DNA of 64,000 nt from Hoeflea phototrophica DFL-43 (GTDB lineage Bacteria; Pseudomonadota; Alphaproteobacteria; Rhizobiales; Rhizobiaceae): positions 1,878,461-1,942,460 of the forward strand of contig NZ_CM002917.1 of NCBI RefSeq assembly GCF_000154705.2, given 5' to 3'. Position 1 is the stretch's first letter; each line of letters begins with the position of its first letter. Positions 55,835-64,000 of the stretch are shown here, one piece after another. A program made the position numbers and the translations under genes. Below the pieces are notes generated by a model, which was not told the origin of the DNA, did not search any database, and saw only the letters and a list, made by a program, of their open reading frames with translations.

Positions 55835-58216
55835 TCACCGGCGACCGCGTGGCGGCCTTGTGCCGGGCTTTTTCGGTCCGCCACGCCGGGCACGGCCGGA
55901 TTTGTGGAATGATCGTATCCCCGTGGGCATTTTCCGCCCTTCGCTGAGCATCTCGAAACGCATTGATCCCGCCAGGGGGATCACTTCCACGACCTTGACC
56001 TCGACGCTGTCGCCCAGCCGGTAGCCCAAGCCTGTCTTTTCACCGGTCAGCGCCTGATGCGCTTCATCATAATGATAGTAGTCGAGTCCGAGCGTTGAAA
56101 CCGGAATAAACCCGTCTGCGCCAAATTGCGGCAGGCTGATAAACAGGCCGGACTTGGTAACGCCCGACACCCGGCCGTCAAACGCCTCGCCAATGCGCCC
56201 CGCCAGATGGTGCGCCACCAGACGGTCTACGGTTTCGCGTTCGGCCGCCATGGCCCGGCGCTCGGTTGTCGAGATTTCCGCTGCGATCGGTTCGAGCGTT
56301 GCTTCCTGCTCGGGCGTGATCGCGCCTTCGCCAAGTCCCAGTGAGCCCACCAGAGCGCGGTGCACGATCAAGTCGGCATAACGGCGAATCGGCGAGGTGA
56401 AATGGGCGTATTTCATAAGGTTGAGGCCGAAATGGCCAAGATTTTCGGGCGAATAGACGGCCTGGCTCTGGCTTCTGAGGACCATCTCGTTGACCATGAT
56501 CTGGTGCGGTTCGCCCTGGGCTCGCGCCAGAATGCCATTGAAGGCGCTGGCACGCACCGCAGCACCTCTTGCCAGCGACATTCCCAATGTTCCCAGGAAC
56601 TCGCGCAGCACCTCCTGCTTGGCCAGCGAGGGCTGGTCATGCACCCGGAAGATCAGCGGCTGCCGGCGCTTCTCGAGCGTTTCCGCGGCTGCCACATTGG
56701 CCTGGATCATGCATTCTTCAATCAGCTTGTGGGCATCCAGGCGATCGGGAACCACCACCTTGTCGACCCTGCCTTCGGGGGTGAGCAGGATCTTGCGTTC
56801 AGGCATGTCGAGTTCAAGCGGCTGACGCCTGTCACGGCCACGTTTCAGGACCTGATAGGCGTGCCACAGCGGTTTGAGCACGGGCTCCAGCAAAGGGCCG
56901 GTCTTGTCGTCCGGCTTGCCATCGATCGCAGCCTGTGCCTGCTGATAGGAGAGTTTGGCCGCGCTCTTGATCATCACCCGGTGGAACCGGTGGCTGATCT
57001 TGCGGCCATCGCTTGAAAAGGTCATCCGCACCGCAAGCGCCGGGCGGTCTTCGCCTTCGCGCAACGAGCACAGATCATTGGAGATCCGCTCGGGCAGCAT
57101 CGGCACCACCCGGTCGGGAAAATAGGCCGAATTGCCTCGCTTGAGCGCTTCCCGGTCGAGCGCCGTGCCTGAGCGCACATACCAGGAGACATCCGCGATC
57201 GCGACCGTGACGATCACGCCGCCGGGGTTCTCGGGCGCAGGGTCGTCCTCGGCATAGACTGCGTCATCGTGGTCCTTGGCATCAGCCGGATCGATGGTGA
57301 TCAGCGGGATGTCACGCCAGTCCTCGCGGCCCTTCAGCGGTGCGGGCTTTGCAGCCTCCGCGGCGGCGAGCACATCGTCAGGAAAAATGTACGGGATCCC
57401 GTGGGCATGAATGGCGATCATCGAGATCGCCTTTTCACCCTCTACGGAACCCAGCACCGACATGACTTTGGCACGGGGCAAGCCCATGCGACCGAGCCGG
57501 GCGGTTTCGACCTCGACCAGGTCCCCATCCTTGGCCTCGCCGGTGAAGTCCGGATCAATTAGATATTCCTCGCCGCGCCGTTCGATCGGCATCAGCCGCC
57601 CGCCGCCGCCAGGGGTCTGTTTGAAGACACCGAGGATAGCGCCGCCACGGCGGTCGAGCACCTTCATGATCCGCGCCGTATATGCAGTGGAAGCGCCGTG
57701 CGTCGAAGCGAAAATGCGCGCCAGAACCCGGTCGCCGATTCCGGCTGCCGTCGATGGCGTGCGTGACTTGCTGCGGCCCTTGTCACGCCCGGCATTGGAC
57801 TGGCGAACAGTGACCACAGGAGCCGTTCCGTGCTCTTCAAGCCATTCTGCCGGACGCGCGATCAGGTCGCCATTGGCGCTGCGCATGGTGATTTCGAGAA
57901 CCGTCACGGCGGGAAGCGTGCCGGGCCGCCGGAGTGTCTTACGGTCCCGCTCGATCAGGCCTTCGTCCTCAAGCTCGCGCAAAAGCGCCTTGAGTTCGCT
58001 GCGCGTGTCGCCCTTGAGGCCGAAAGCCTTGGCGATATCGCGTTTGGAGGCCCGGTCGGGATTCTCGCTCAAAAACCGCAAGATGGTCTCACGGTCAGGC
58101 AGGTCGCCCCGGCGAAACGCCGGAGCATCCTTGCCATCCGCTTTGGGGGCGGGATGTTTGCCTGACGATTTGGGCTTGCCGGCCTGGGGCTTGCGGGGAG
58201 GGGAGCCCAAACTCAT
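55835..58216 (-). CDS. rnr: Ribonuclease R
   Basis: A 793-residue RNase II-superfamily exoribonuclease. A helix-turn-helix-like N-terminus and cold-shock domains come first; the RNB active site has the metal-binding acids in DPADAKDHDDAVYAED; a C-terminal S1 domain reads GEAFDGRVSGVTKSGLFISLPQFGADGFIPVS; a basic tail follows (RRGGPKKPGTRPPRGRR). It degrades structured RNA 3' to 5' and helps trans-translation. Its start overlaps the topA stop by four bases. Confidence 0.96.
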   Translation of the reverse strand: MSLGSPPRKPQAGKPKSSGKHPAPKADGKDAPAFRRGDLPDRETILRFLSENPDRASKRDIAKAFGLKGDTRSELKALLRELEDEGLIERDRKTLRRPGTLPAVTVLEITMRSANGDLIARPAEWLEEHGTAPVVTVRQSNAGRDKGRSKSRTPSTAAGIGDRVLARIFASTHGASTAYTARIMKVLDRRGGAILGVFKQTPGGGGRLMPIERRGEEYLIDPDFTGEAKDGDLVEVETARLGRMGLPRAKVMSVLGSVEGEKAISMIAIHAHGIPYIFPDDVLAAAEAAKPAPLKGREDWRDIPLITIDPADAKDHDDAVYAEDDPAPENPGGVIVTVAIADVSWYVRSGTALDREALKRGNSAYFPDRVVPMLPERISNDLCSLREGEDRPALAVRMTFSSDGRKISHRFHRVMIKSAAKLSYQQAQAAIDGKPDDKTGPLLEPVLKPLWHAYQVLKRGRDRRQPLELDMPERKILLTPEGRVDKVVVPDRLDAHKLIEECMIQANVAAAETLEKRRQPLIFRVHDQPSLAKQEVLREFLGTLGMSLARGAAVRASAFNGILARAQGEPHQIMVNEMVLRSQSQAVYSPENLGHFGLNLMKYAHFTSPIRRYADLIVHRALVGSLGLGEGAITPEQEATLEPIAAEISTTERRAMAAERETVDRLVAHHLAGRIGEAFDGRVSGVTKSGLFISLPQFGADGFIPVSTLGLDYYHYDEAHQALTGEKTGLGYRLGDSVEVKVVEVIPLAGSMRFEMLSEGRKMPTGIRSFHKSGRARRGGPKKPGTRPPRGRR

Positions 58217-60852
58217 TCCTTCTCGGCGGCGGCGGTCTTGGCTTTTGCGGTCGTGGCCTTTTTCGCCTTTGGCTTGGCTGCCTTCTTGGCAGCCGGTTTT
58301 TTGGCTGCGGGCTTCTTCTTCTTGCCTGATGTCCCGGCTTTCGCCGTGATCAGCTCCAGCGCTTCCTCCATGGTGACGGAGGCCGGGTCCTTGTCCTTGG
58401 GCAATGTCGCATTGATCTTGCCCCAGTTGACGTAGGGACCGTATTTGCCATCCCGGACGGTGATCGGTCCGCCATCGGGGTGATCGTCAAGCGTTTTCAG
58501 CGCAGCCGGTGTGCCCCGTCCGCGTCCGGGACCCTTGGCGATTTTCTCGGCGATCACCGAAACCGCACGATTGAGCCCGATGGAAAACACGTCCTCGATG
58601 CTTTCGAGATTGGCGTAGGTCTTCTCATGCAGCACGAACGGGCCATAGCGGCCGAGGCCAGCCGAGATCATCTTGCCGGTTTCCGGATGCTGACCGATGT
58701 CGCGCGGCAGGCTCAAAAGCGCCAAAGCCTTTTCGTGATCGATGGAATCAACCGCCCAGCCCTTGGGCAGGCTCGAGCGTTTGGCTTCTTTGCCTTCGCC
58801 GCGCTGGACATAAGGCCCGAAACGTCCCGTGCGAAGCGTGATCGGCTCTTCGGTGTGCGGGTCCTTTCCCAGATCCTTGGGTTCATTGGAAAGGGCAGCA
58901 TCACCGGACGCATCCTGATCGGCCGAAAGCTGGCGGGTGAAATTGCAATCAGGGTAGTTCGAACAGCCGACAAATGCCCCGTATTTGCCGAGCTTGAGCG
59001 ACAGGTTGCCGGTTCCGCAGGTCGGACAGATGCGCGGGTTGGAGCCATCCTCGCGGACCGGAAACACCAGCGGCGCCAGCGCCTCGTTGAGGGCGTCCAA
59101 CACTTGGGAGACGCGAAGCTCCTTGGTGTCGTCGATATGCGCATGGAACTGCACCCAGAACTCACGCAAGACGTCCTTCCAGGCAAGTTCGCCTGCTGAG
59201 ATCCGGTCGAGCTTTTCTTCGAGATCGGCCGTGAAACCGAATTCAACGTAGCGTTCGAAAAAGTTCTCGAGGAAAGCGATCACCAGCCGGCCCTTGGGCT
59301 CGGGGATCAATCGGCGCTTGTCGATGACCACATATTCGCGGTCCCTCAGCGTGGCCAGCGTCGAGGCATAGGTCGAGGGACGGCCAATGCCGAGCTCTTC
59401 CATCTTCTTGATCAGCGAGGCTTCCGAAAAGCGCGGCGGCGGTTCTGTGAAATGCTGCGTGGCGTTGATCTTTTCCTTGTCCACCGCTTCCTTGGCATTG
59501 ATTTCGGGCAGCCGCGCGCCGTCCTCATCATCCCCATCGGACTGCTCGCCGTCTTCCTTGGTGTCTGTATAGGCGGCAATGAAGCCATCAAACCGGATCA
59601 CCGAACCGGTGGCACGCAGGCCCGCGGTCTTGCCATTGCCCGATGCGGTGATCTCGACGCTGGTGCGCTCGATTTCCGCCGAGGCCATCTGGCTCGCCGT
59701 CGCCCGCTTCCAGATCAGGTCATAAAGCCGCAACTGATCGGCATCCAGATAACGCTTAAGGTCATCGGGCGCACGCTCGAACCCGGTCGGACGGATCGCT
59801 TCGTGCGCTTCCTGCGCGTTTTTTGCCTTGGTGGAATAGATTCGCGGTTGATCGGGCACATAACGGCTGCCAAAGCGGGTTGAAATCGCTTCACGCGCTT
59901 CGGTGATCGCTTCGGGCGCCATCTGAACGCCGTCGGTTCGCATATAGGTGATCAGACCGACGGTCTCCCCGCCGATGTCGATGCCTTCGTAGAGTTTCTG
60001 CGCCACCTGCATGGTGCGTGAGGCGTTGAACCCGAGTTTGGAGGACGCCGCCTGCTGCAGGGTCGATGTGGTGAAGGGAGCCGACGGGTTGCGCCGGGTC
60101 GGCTTCGCCTCGACGCTGTCGACCTGGAACGAGGCGCTCTCGAGCATGGTGCGGATATCGCCGGCCACGTCACCGTTGGTTACCGACATCTTGTTGAGCT
60201 TCTCACCATCGTGAGAAACGAGCCTTGCGGTGAAACCATCACCGCGGGGTGTCTTCAGATCGGCGGAGATCTGCCAGTACTCCTCCGAGACAAACCGCTC
60301 GATTTCGCTTTCGCGGTCACAGACGAGTCGCAGCGCCACGGATTGGACCCGGCCGGCAGAGCGCGCGCCGGGGAGTTTGCGCCACAGCACCGGGGACAAG
60401 TTGAAGCCCACCAGATAGTCAAGCGCACGGCGTGCCAGATAGGCGTCGACCAGCGGCGTGTCGATTTCGCGCGGGTTCTCCATCGCGTCGAGTACGGATT
60501 TCTTGGTGATCGCGTTGAAGACCACCCGTTTGACCGATTTGTCCTTGAGCGCCTTTTTCTTGTTGAGCACTTCCAGCACATGCCAGGAAATCGCTTCTCC
60601 CTCGCGGTCGGGGTCGGTCGCGAGGATCAGTGAGTCTGCGCCCTTTAGGGCCTCCGTGATGTCCTTGAGGCGTTTGTTGGACGCGGTATCGACTTCCCAC
60701 GACATGGCGAAGTCTTCATCGGGCAGCACTGATCCGTCCTTGGCCGGAAGATCCCGGACATGGCCGAAGGAGGCCAGAACCTTGAAACCGGCGCCAAGAT
60801 ATTTGTTGATTGTTTTCGCCTTCGCAGGCGATTCCACTACCACTACATTCAT
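58213..60852 (-). CDS. topA: DNA topoisomerase I
   Basis: An 879-residue type IA topoisomerase. MNVVVVESPAKAKTINKYLG begins the Toprim domain, with DPDREGE at 80-86; active-site Tyr303 lies in GLITYMRTDGV. One C4 zinc motif (CPTCG and CSNYPDC) and three more degenerate repeats follow; a Lys/Ala-rich tail (KKPAAKKPAAKKAAKPKAK) ends it. The frame is open upstream to 61017, but ATG 60852 is the family start. It relaxes negative supercoils. Confidence 0.97.
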   Translation of the reverse strand: MNVVVVESPAKAKTINKYLGAGFKVLASFGHVRDLPAKDGSVLPDEDFAMSWEVDTASNKRLKDITEALKGADSLILATDPDREGEAISWHVLEVLNKKKALKDKSVKRVVFNAITKKSVLDAMENPREIDTPLVDAYLARRALDYLVGFNLSPVLWRKLPGARSAGRVQSVALRLVCDRESEIERFVSEEYWQISADLKTPRGDGFTARLVSHDGEKLNKMSVTNGDVAGDIRTMLESASFQVDSVEAKPTRRNPSAPFTTSTLQQAASSKLGFNASRTMQVAQKLYEGIDIGGETVGLITYMRTDGVQMAPEAITEAREAISTRFGSRYVPDQPRIYSTKAKNAQEAHEAIRPTGFERAPDDLKRYLDADQLRLYDLIWKRATASQMASAEIERTSVEITASGNGKTAGLRATGSVIRFDGFIAAYTDTKEDGEQSDGDDEDGARLPEINAKEAVDKEKINATQHFTEPPPRFSEASLIKKMEELGIGRPSTYASTLATLRDREYVVIDKRRLIPEPKGRLVIAFLENFFERYVEFGFTADLEEKLDRISAGELAWKDVLREFWVQFHAHIDDTKELRVSQVLDALNEALAPLVFPVREDGSNPRICPTCGTGNLSLKLGKYGAFVGCSNYPDCNFTRQLSADQDASGDAALSNEPKDLGKDPHTEEPITLRTGRFGPYVQRGEGKEAKRSSLPKGWAVDSIDHEKALALLSLPRDIGQHPETGKMISAGLGRYGPFVLHEKTYANLESIEDVFSIGLNRAVSVIAEKIAKGPGRGRGTPAALKTLDDHPDGGPITVRDGKYGPYVNWGKINATLPKDKDPASVTMEEALELITAKAGTSGKKKKPAAKKPAAKKAAKPKAKKATTAKAKTAAAEKE

Positions 60853-61104
60853 AAGTTGCTCGCACTCGGCCGGGGTTTCGGCAGGTCGCGCGAATTCGCG
60901 CCATGCCGATCCGGCACACGAAATGTACAGGGAATCCGGTTCGGTCAACCCCATCTTGACAAAAGCGGCCATTTCACACCCGAATACAACCAATGCGCGA
61001 TTGCAACCGTGTTGCAATTAAAGATAAATGCTCTATCCTGTTTTTTGATCGCATTTGGCTGTAGGTAAAGCAGTCAGGGCACCGTCAAATCCAAGGGATC
61101 GGGA

Positions 61105-61308
61105 ATGGCAAACAGCCCAACACCAGATTCACTGAAGAGTGCCCAAACAGTGCAGAATATTACCTATATCAGGCAAATGCTCGGTGAACTGCGTACGGTC
61201 GCCGACAATGAGAACGCCGATATGCTGTGCTATCTCATCGAAATGGCCTATCTTGAGGCCGGTGACGTTCTCGCCGGGCACCGGCCTTTACGGATCGTCA
61301 AAGGCTAG
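61105..61308 (+). CDS. Small conserved-looking protein of unknown function
   Basis: A 67-residue protein (NITYIRQMLGELRTVADNEN, then MLCYLIEMAYLEAGDVLAG). GGGATCGGG precedes the ATG. Similar short proteins are, to my memory, widespread in rhizobia without known role. The last 21 bases overlap the convergent dprA. Confidence 0.7.
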   Translation: MANSPTPDSLKSAQTVQNITYIRQMLGELRTVADNENADMLCYLIEMAYLEAGDVLAGHRPLRIVKG

Positions 61309-62439
61309 CGACACCATGCCGCCGGGGTGGCGGTGCAGCCGGCCTGCCAGATCGAGCTCGATGAGAACCAGATAGACCGTGGCAGCGGCAACACCGGTGT
61401 GCCGGATGATGTCGTCGACCTCCGAAGGCGAGGGGCCAAGCGCCTCGATCACACGGGCCCGGTCATCGTCCCCGGGTTCAGCGAACCGATCTGTTTCGTC
61501 ATCGCCGGGCTCTTCCATCACCGGTTCATCATCGGAAAACAGCCGGCTGGAGGGCGCAAGCGCTTCAATCACATCCTGGCTGGAGGTGGTGACGATGGCG
61601 CCATCCTTCAACAATCCGTTTGCGCCGGCGGCGCGCGGGTCGAGTGGGGAGCCGGGAACGGCGAACACCAGCCTGCCGAAATCGGCAGCCCGGCGCGCAC
61701 TGATCAGTGAACCGGAGCGTTGAGCGGCCTCCACCACGACCAGTCCAAGTCCAACGCCGGCGATCAACCGGTTTCGGCGCGGAAAGTCACGCGCCCGCGG
61801 CTCCCATCCCATCGGCATTTCGCTGATTGCCAGGCCCTTGCCAGCTCGGATCTCGTCATAAAGGTCGAGGTTTTCCGGTGGATAGGGTTGATCCAGTCCG
61901 CCAGCCAGTGCCGCAATGGTGCCGTGCTCGAGACTCGCCCGGTGTGCGGCCGCATCGATGCCGCGAGCCAGCCCTGAGACCACGACATAACCCGCGGCGC
62001 CCAGATCACGCGCCATCCGTGCCGCCATCTTCGCGCCTGAAACCGAAGCATTGCGCGCGCCGACGATGCCAACCGCGACCTGTGTCGCCAGCGCCAGATC
62101 ACCGACCGCCGATATCAGCGGTGGTGCGCCATCGATACGTCTGAGCGCGGGCGGGTAGTCCGGTTCGCCAATGCCGACGAACACAGCGCCAAACCGCTCT
62201 GCGGTTTCAAGCTCGCGCTCCGCCTCCTCAATGCTTGCAACCCGGATCGCACGCGCCGAACCGCCACGGCGCGACAGTTCGGGCAACTGTTCGATCGCCG
62301 CATCTGCGGAGCCAAAATGGTTGATCAGATCGCGAAAGGTTGCAGGTCCGACATTGTCAGACCTGATCAGCCTGAGCCATGAGAGCCGCTGGCGGTCGGT
62401 AAGGACGACACCGCGCCGTCCCTCGCCGCCGGCAGACAT
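61288..62439 (-). CDS. dprA: DNA processing protein DprA
   Basis: A 383-residue DprA. An N-terminal SAM-like part, the Rossmann core VGIVGARNASVSGAKMAARM and YVVVSGLARGIDAAAHRASL, and SERMPMGW-like SEMPMGWEPRARDFPRRNR, then a C-terminal winged helix (EALGPSPSEVDDIIRHTGV). It loads RecA on single-stranded DNA during natural transformation. Its start ATG 62439 overlaps the stop of plsY by one base. Confidence 0.95.
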   Translation of the reverse strand: MSAGGEGRRGVVLTDRQRLSWLRLIRSDNVGPATFRDLINHFGSADAAIEQLPELSRRGGSARAIRVASIEEAERELETAERFGAVFVGIGEPDYPPALRRIDGAPPLISAVGDLALATQVAVGIVGARNASVSGAKMAARMARDLGAAGYVVVSGLARGIDAAAHRASLEHGTIAALAGGLDQPYPPENLDLYDEIRAGKGLAISEMPMGWEPRARDFPRRNRLIAGVGLGLVVVEAAQRSGSLISARRAADFGRLVFAVPGSPLDPRAAGANGLLKDGAIVTTSSQDVIEALAPSSRLFSDDEPVMEEPGDDETDRFAEPGDDDRARVIEALGPSPSEVDDIIRHTGVAAATVYLVLIELDLAGRLHRHPGGMVSLAFDDP

Positions 62440-63056
62440 CAGCCCTTGTCCCCGATGCGGCTTTCGGTGCCGGCCATCAGACGTCGGATGTTCTCATGGT
62501 GCTTGAGAATGGTGATCAGCGACATCACCACAAACAGTGACGCGATTTCTGGCAGCCCGTAGAGATAAAGCGCAACGGGCACCGCCAAAGCTGCTGCAAG
62601 AGCTGCCAGCGAAGAGAACCGGAAGATCTTTGCCATGCCAAGCCAGACCGCGGCAAACACCAGCACCATCAATGGCGCAAGGCCCAGCAGGACGCCGAGA
62701 TAGGTGGCGACGCCCTTGCCGCCCTTGAACTTGAGCCAGACCGGATAGAGATGACCCAGAAAAGCACCAAGCCCGGCAATCAGCGCGGCTTCCAAGCCGA
62801 TGAACTGCCGTGCGGCAACCACCGCCACCGTGCCCTTGAGCGCATCGGCAAGCAGTGTGGCTGCGGCCAGCTTCTTGTTTCCGGTCCTGAGCACATTGGT
62901 TGCACCGATATTGCCCGATCCGATCTTGCGCACATCACCCAGACCCGCCATGCGGGTCAGCAGCAGGCCAAACGGGATTGAGCCGCACAGATAGCCGAAA
63001 AGCAGGGCGCCGAGCATGATGGAGGGAGGCAGGGTCCAGCTGATCAATTCAGGCAC
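62439..63056 (-). CDS. plsY: Glycerol-3-phosphate acyltransferase PlsY
   Basis: A 205-residue membrane acyltransferase that uses acyl phosphate to acylate glycerol-3-phosphate. Five to six helices and all three family motifs are present: [31 protein letters not shown] and KHHENIRRL. Its stop is linked to the dprA start, and a dihydroorotase-like gene is upstream, the rhizobial pyrC-plsY-dprA order. Confidence 0.95.
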   Translation of the reverse strand: MPELISWTLPPSIMLGALLFGYLCGSIPFGLLLTRMAGLGDVRKIGSGNIGATNVLRTGNKKLAAATLLADALKGTVAVVAARQFIGLEAALIAGLGAFLGHLYPVWLKFKGGKGVATYLGVLLGLAPLMVLVFAAVWLGMAKIFRFSSLAALAAALAVPVALYLYGLPEIASLFVVMSLITILKHHENIRRLMAGTESRIGDKG

Positions 63057-63107
63057 GACAGGGATTTCCTTGCTTCAAGCGTTGTGGCACCAGCGGAAAA
63101 AACAGCC

Positions 63108-64000
63108 TCAGGCGTGGTAAACTGTGGCACCTGCAACCAGGGTTTGCAACACCTTGCCCGTAAACCGTGCATCCTCAAACGCGCTGTTCTTGGACTTTGA
63201 TGCGATGTCATCCTTGGAAAGCACCCAAGGATATTCCGGATCAATAAGCGCGATGTCGGCGCGCGCGCCCACCTTGAGCGTGCCGGCGTCAAGCCCCAGG
63301 ATCTGGGCTGGTCGTGTCGACATCGCATCGACCAGCCGCATCAGTTCAACATCGCCTGAATGGTACAGTCTGAGCGCGGCGGCAAGCAGCGTTTCTAGCC
63401 CGATCGCGCCGTTTTCTGCATCGCCGAATGGAAGCCGCTTGGTGTCCACGTCCTGTGGATCATGTGCTGACACGATGATGTCGATTGCCCCGTCTGCAAG
63501 TGCAGCCACCATGGCCCGCCGGTCATCCTCCGTCCGGAGCGGTGGCGACAGCCGGAAGAAGGTGCGGTATTCGCCGATATCGGTTTCATTGAGCGTCAGG
63601 TGATTGATCGAGATCCCGGCTGTGACTGACAGCCCCTTGGCTTTCGCGACGCGAATGATCTCGGCGGACTCAGGCACCGAAATGCTCATCGCGTGGTAGC
63701 GTGAGCGCGTCAGAGCTGCGAGCCTTAGATCGCGTTCAAGCGGAATGATCTCGGCCTCGCGCGGAATCCCCGACAGGCCAAGCCAGCTTGCATACAAGCC
63801 CTCGTTCATCACTCCAGTGGCGCTCAAATGCCGGTCCTGTGTAGCCACTGCAACCACTGCGCCGAAATCCCTTGCATAGGTCATGGCGCGACGCATCACC
63901 GCCGGATTGCCGACCGTATGGCGGCCATTGCACAGCCACACGGCTCCGGCCTCAAGCAGCAGCCCGAACTCGGTCATCTCTTCGCCTTTGAGCCCCTTGG
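63108..64000 (-). CDS. pyrC: Dihydroorotase-like protein, C-terminal part (cut by window edge)
   Basis: About 297 residues of an amidohydrolase in the DHOase class I style, with no start in the window (the in-frame ATG at 63977 is internal). Seen are SISVPESAEIIRVAKAKG, INHLTLNETDI, SAHDPQDVDTKRLPF and MSTRPAQILGLDAGTLKVGARADIALI. Several places that hold metal ligands or catalytic residues in active DHOases appear changed: YHAMSIS (for HICHVST) and SAHDPQD (for TDHAPH). This suggests an inactive partner subunit like PyrC' of pyrBC' operons, though the N-terminal HxH is outside view. Confidence 0.8.
   Translation of the reverse strand, partial: KGLKGEEMTEFGLLLEAGAVWLCNGRHTVGNPAVMRRAMTYARDFGAVVAVATQDRHLSATGVMNEGLYASWLGLSGIPREAEIIPLERDLRLAALTRSRYHAMSISVPESAEIIRVAKAKGLSVTAGISINHLTLNETDIGEYRTFFRLSPPLRTEDDRRAMVAALADGAIDIIVSAHDPQDVDTKRLPFGDAENGAIGLETLLAAALRLYHSGDVELMRLVDAMSTRPAQILGLDAGTLKVGARADIALIDPEYPWVLSKDDIASKSKNSAFEDARFTGKVLQTLVAGATVYHA

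Overview
This window comes from the chromosome of an alphaproteobacterium, most likely a marine Hoeflea-like member of the Rhizobiales. The evidence is high-GC coding, gene orders typical of rhizobia (rplM-rpsI with speB-argC; clpP-clpX-lon-hupB; divK-pleD-rpmG; rnr-topA; dprA-plsY-pyrC), LexA boxes of the alphaproteobacterial GAAC-N7-GAAC type, and a bciA-type 8-vinyl reductase that suggests a bacteriochlorophyll-making (aerobic anoxygenic phototrophic) lineage. The assignment is an inference from content; no database was searched.

Bases 1 to about 10,400 are the late end of a prophage. In order they hold a DUF2313 (Mu gp48-like) tail protein, two tail-fibre-like proteins, a tail-linked SGNH hydrolase, two genes on the opposite strand that look like a lysogenic-conversion cargo, and a lysis block (endolysin, small holin-like protein, overlapping Rz/Rz1-type spanins, DUF1515 protein). 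A Dam-type adenine methylase, a lower-GC membrane protein, an SRAP/YedK protein and two small unknowns follow. A tRNA-Pro(GGG) stands at 10535-10611. No integrase is visible, so the prophage edge is not fixed.

Bases 10.6-19.1 kb form a surface-polysaccharide locus: Wzy/ligase-like polymerase, priming glycosyl-1-phosphate transferase, GT4 glycosyltransferase and Wza-type export lipoprotein on the minus strand; divergently, a Wzz/GumC-type protein with a degenerate kinase domain; then a FemAB-like acyltransferase. Bases 19.2-32.9 kb are mostly housekeeping: heme A synthase, argC, speB, rhodanese, rpsI, rplM, thioesterase, enoyl-CoA hydratase, VOC protein, CoA-binding protein, metZ and several exported small proteins.

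Bases 32.9-37.6 kb hold an accessory metabolic set: cupin plus bciA, and a cytochrome P450 plus PhyH dioxygenase pair, followed by an exported two-repeat protein. Bases 37.8-43.4 kb are the proteolysis block clpP-clpX-lon and hupB; a textbook CtrA box lies upstream of clpP. The most interesting spot is 43,486-43,633: a 28-residue single-TM protein whose -35/-10 promoter contains a perfect LexA box, which resembles by design the Caulobacter SOS division inhibitor SidA. It sits just before dnaE. Another perfect LexA box precedes dinB.

Bases 49.2-64 kb hold a GNAT enzyme, a HAD phosphatase, DUF3572, divK-pleD (cell-cycle/c-di-GMP signalling), a possible structured RNA, rpmG, an MFS transporter, a Nudix hydrolase, DUF983, rnr, topA, a small conserved protein, dprA, plsY and the C-terminal part of a dihydroorotase-like protein cut by the window edge.
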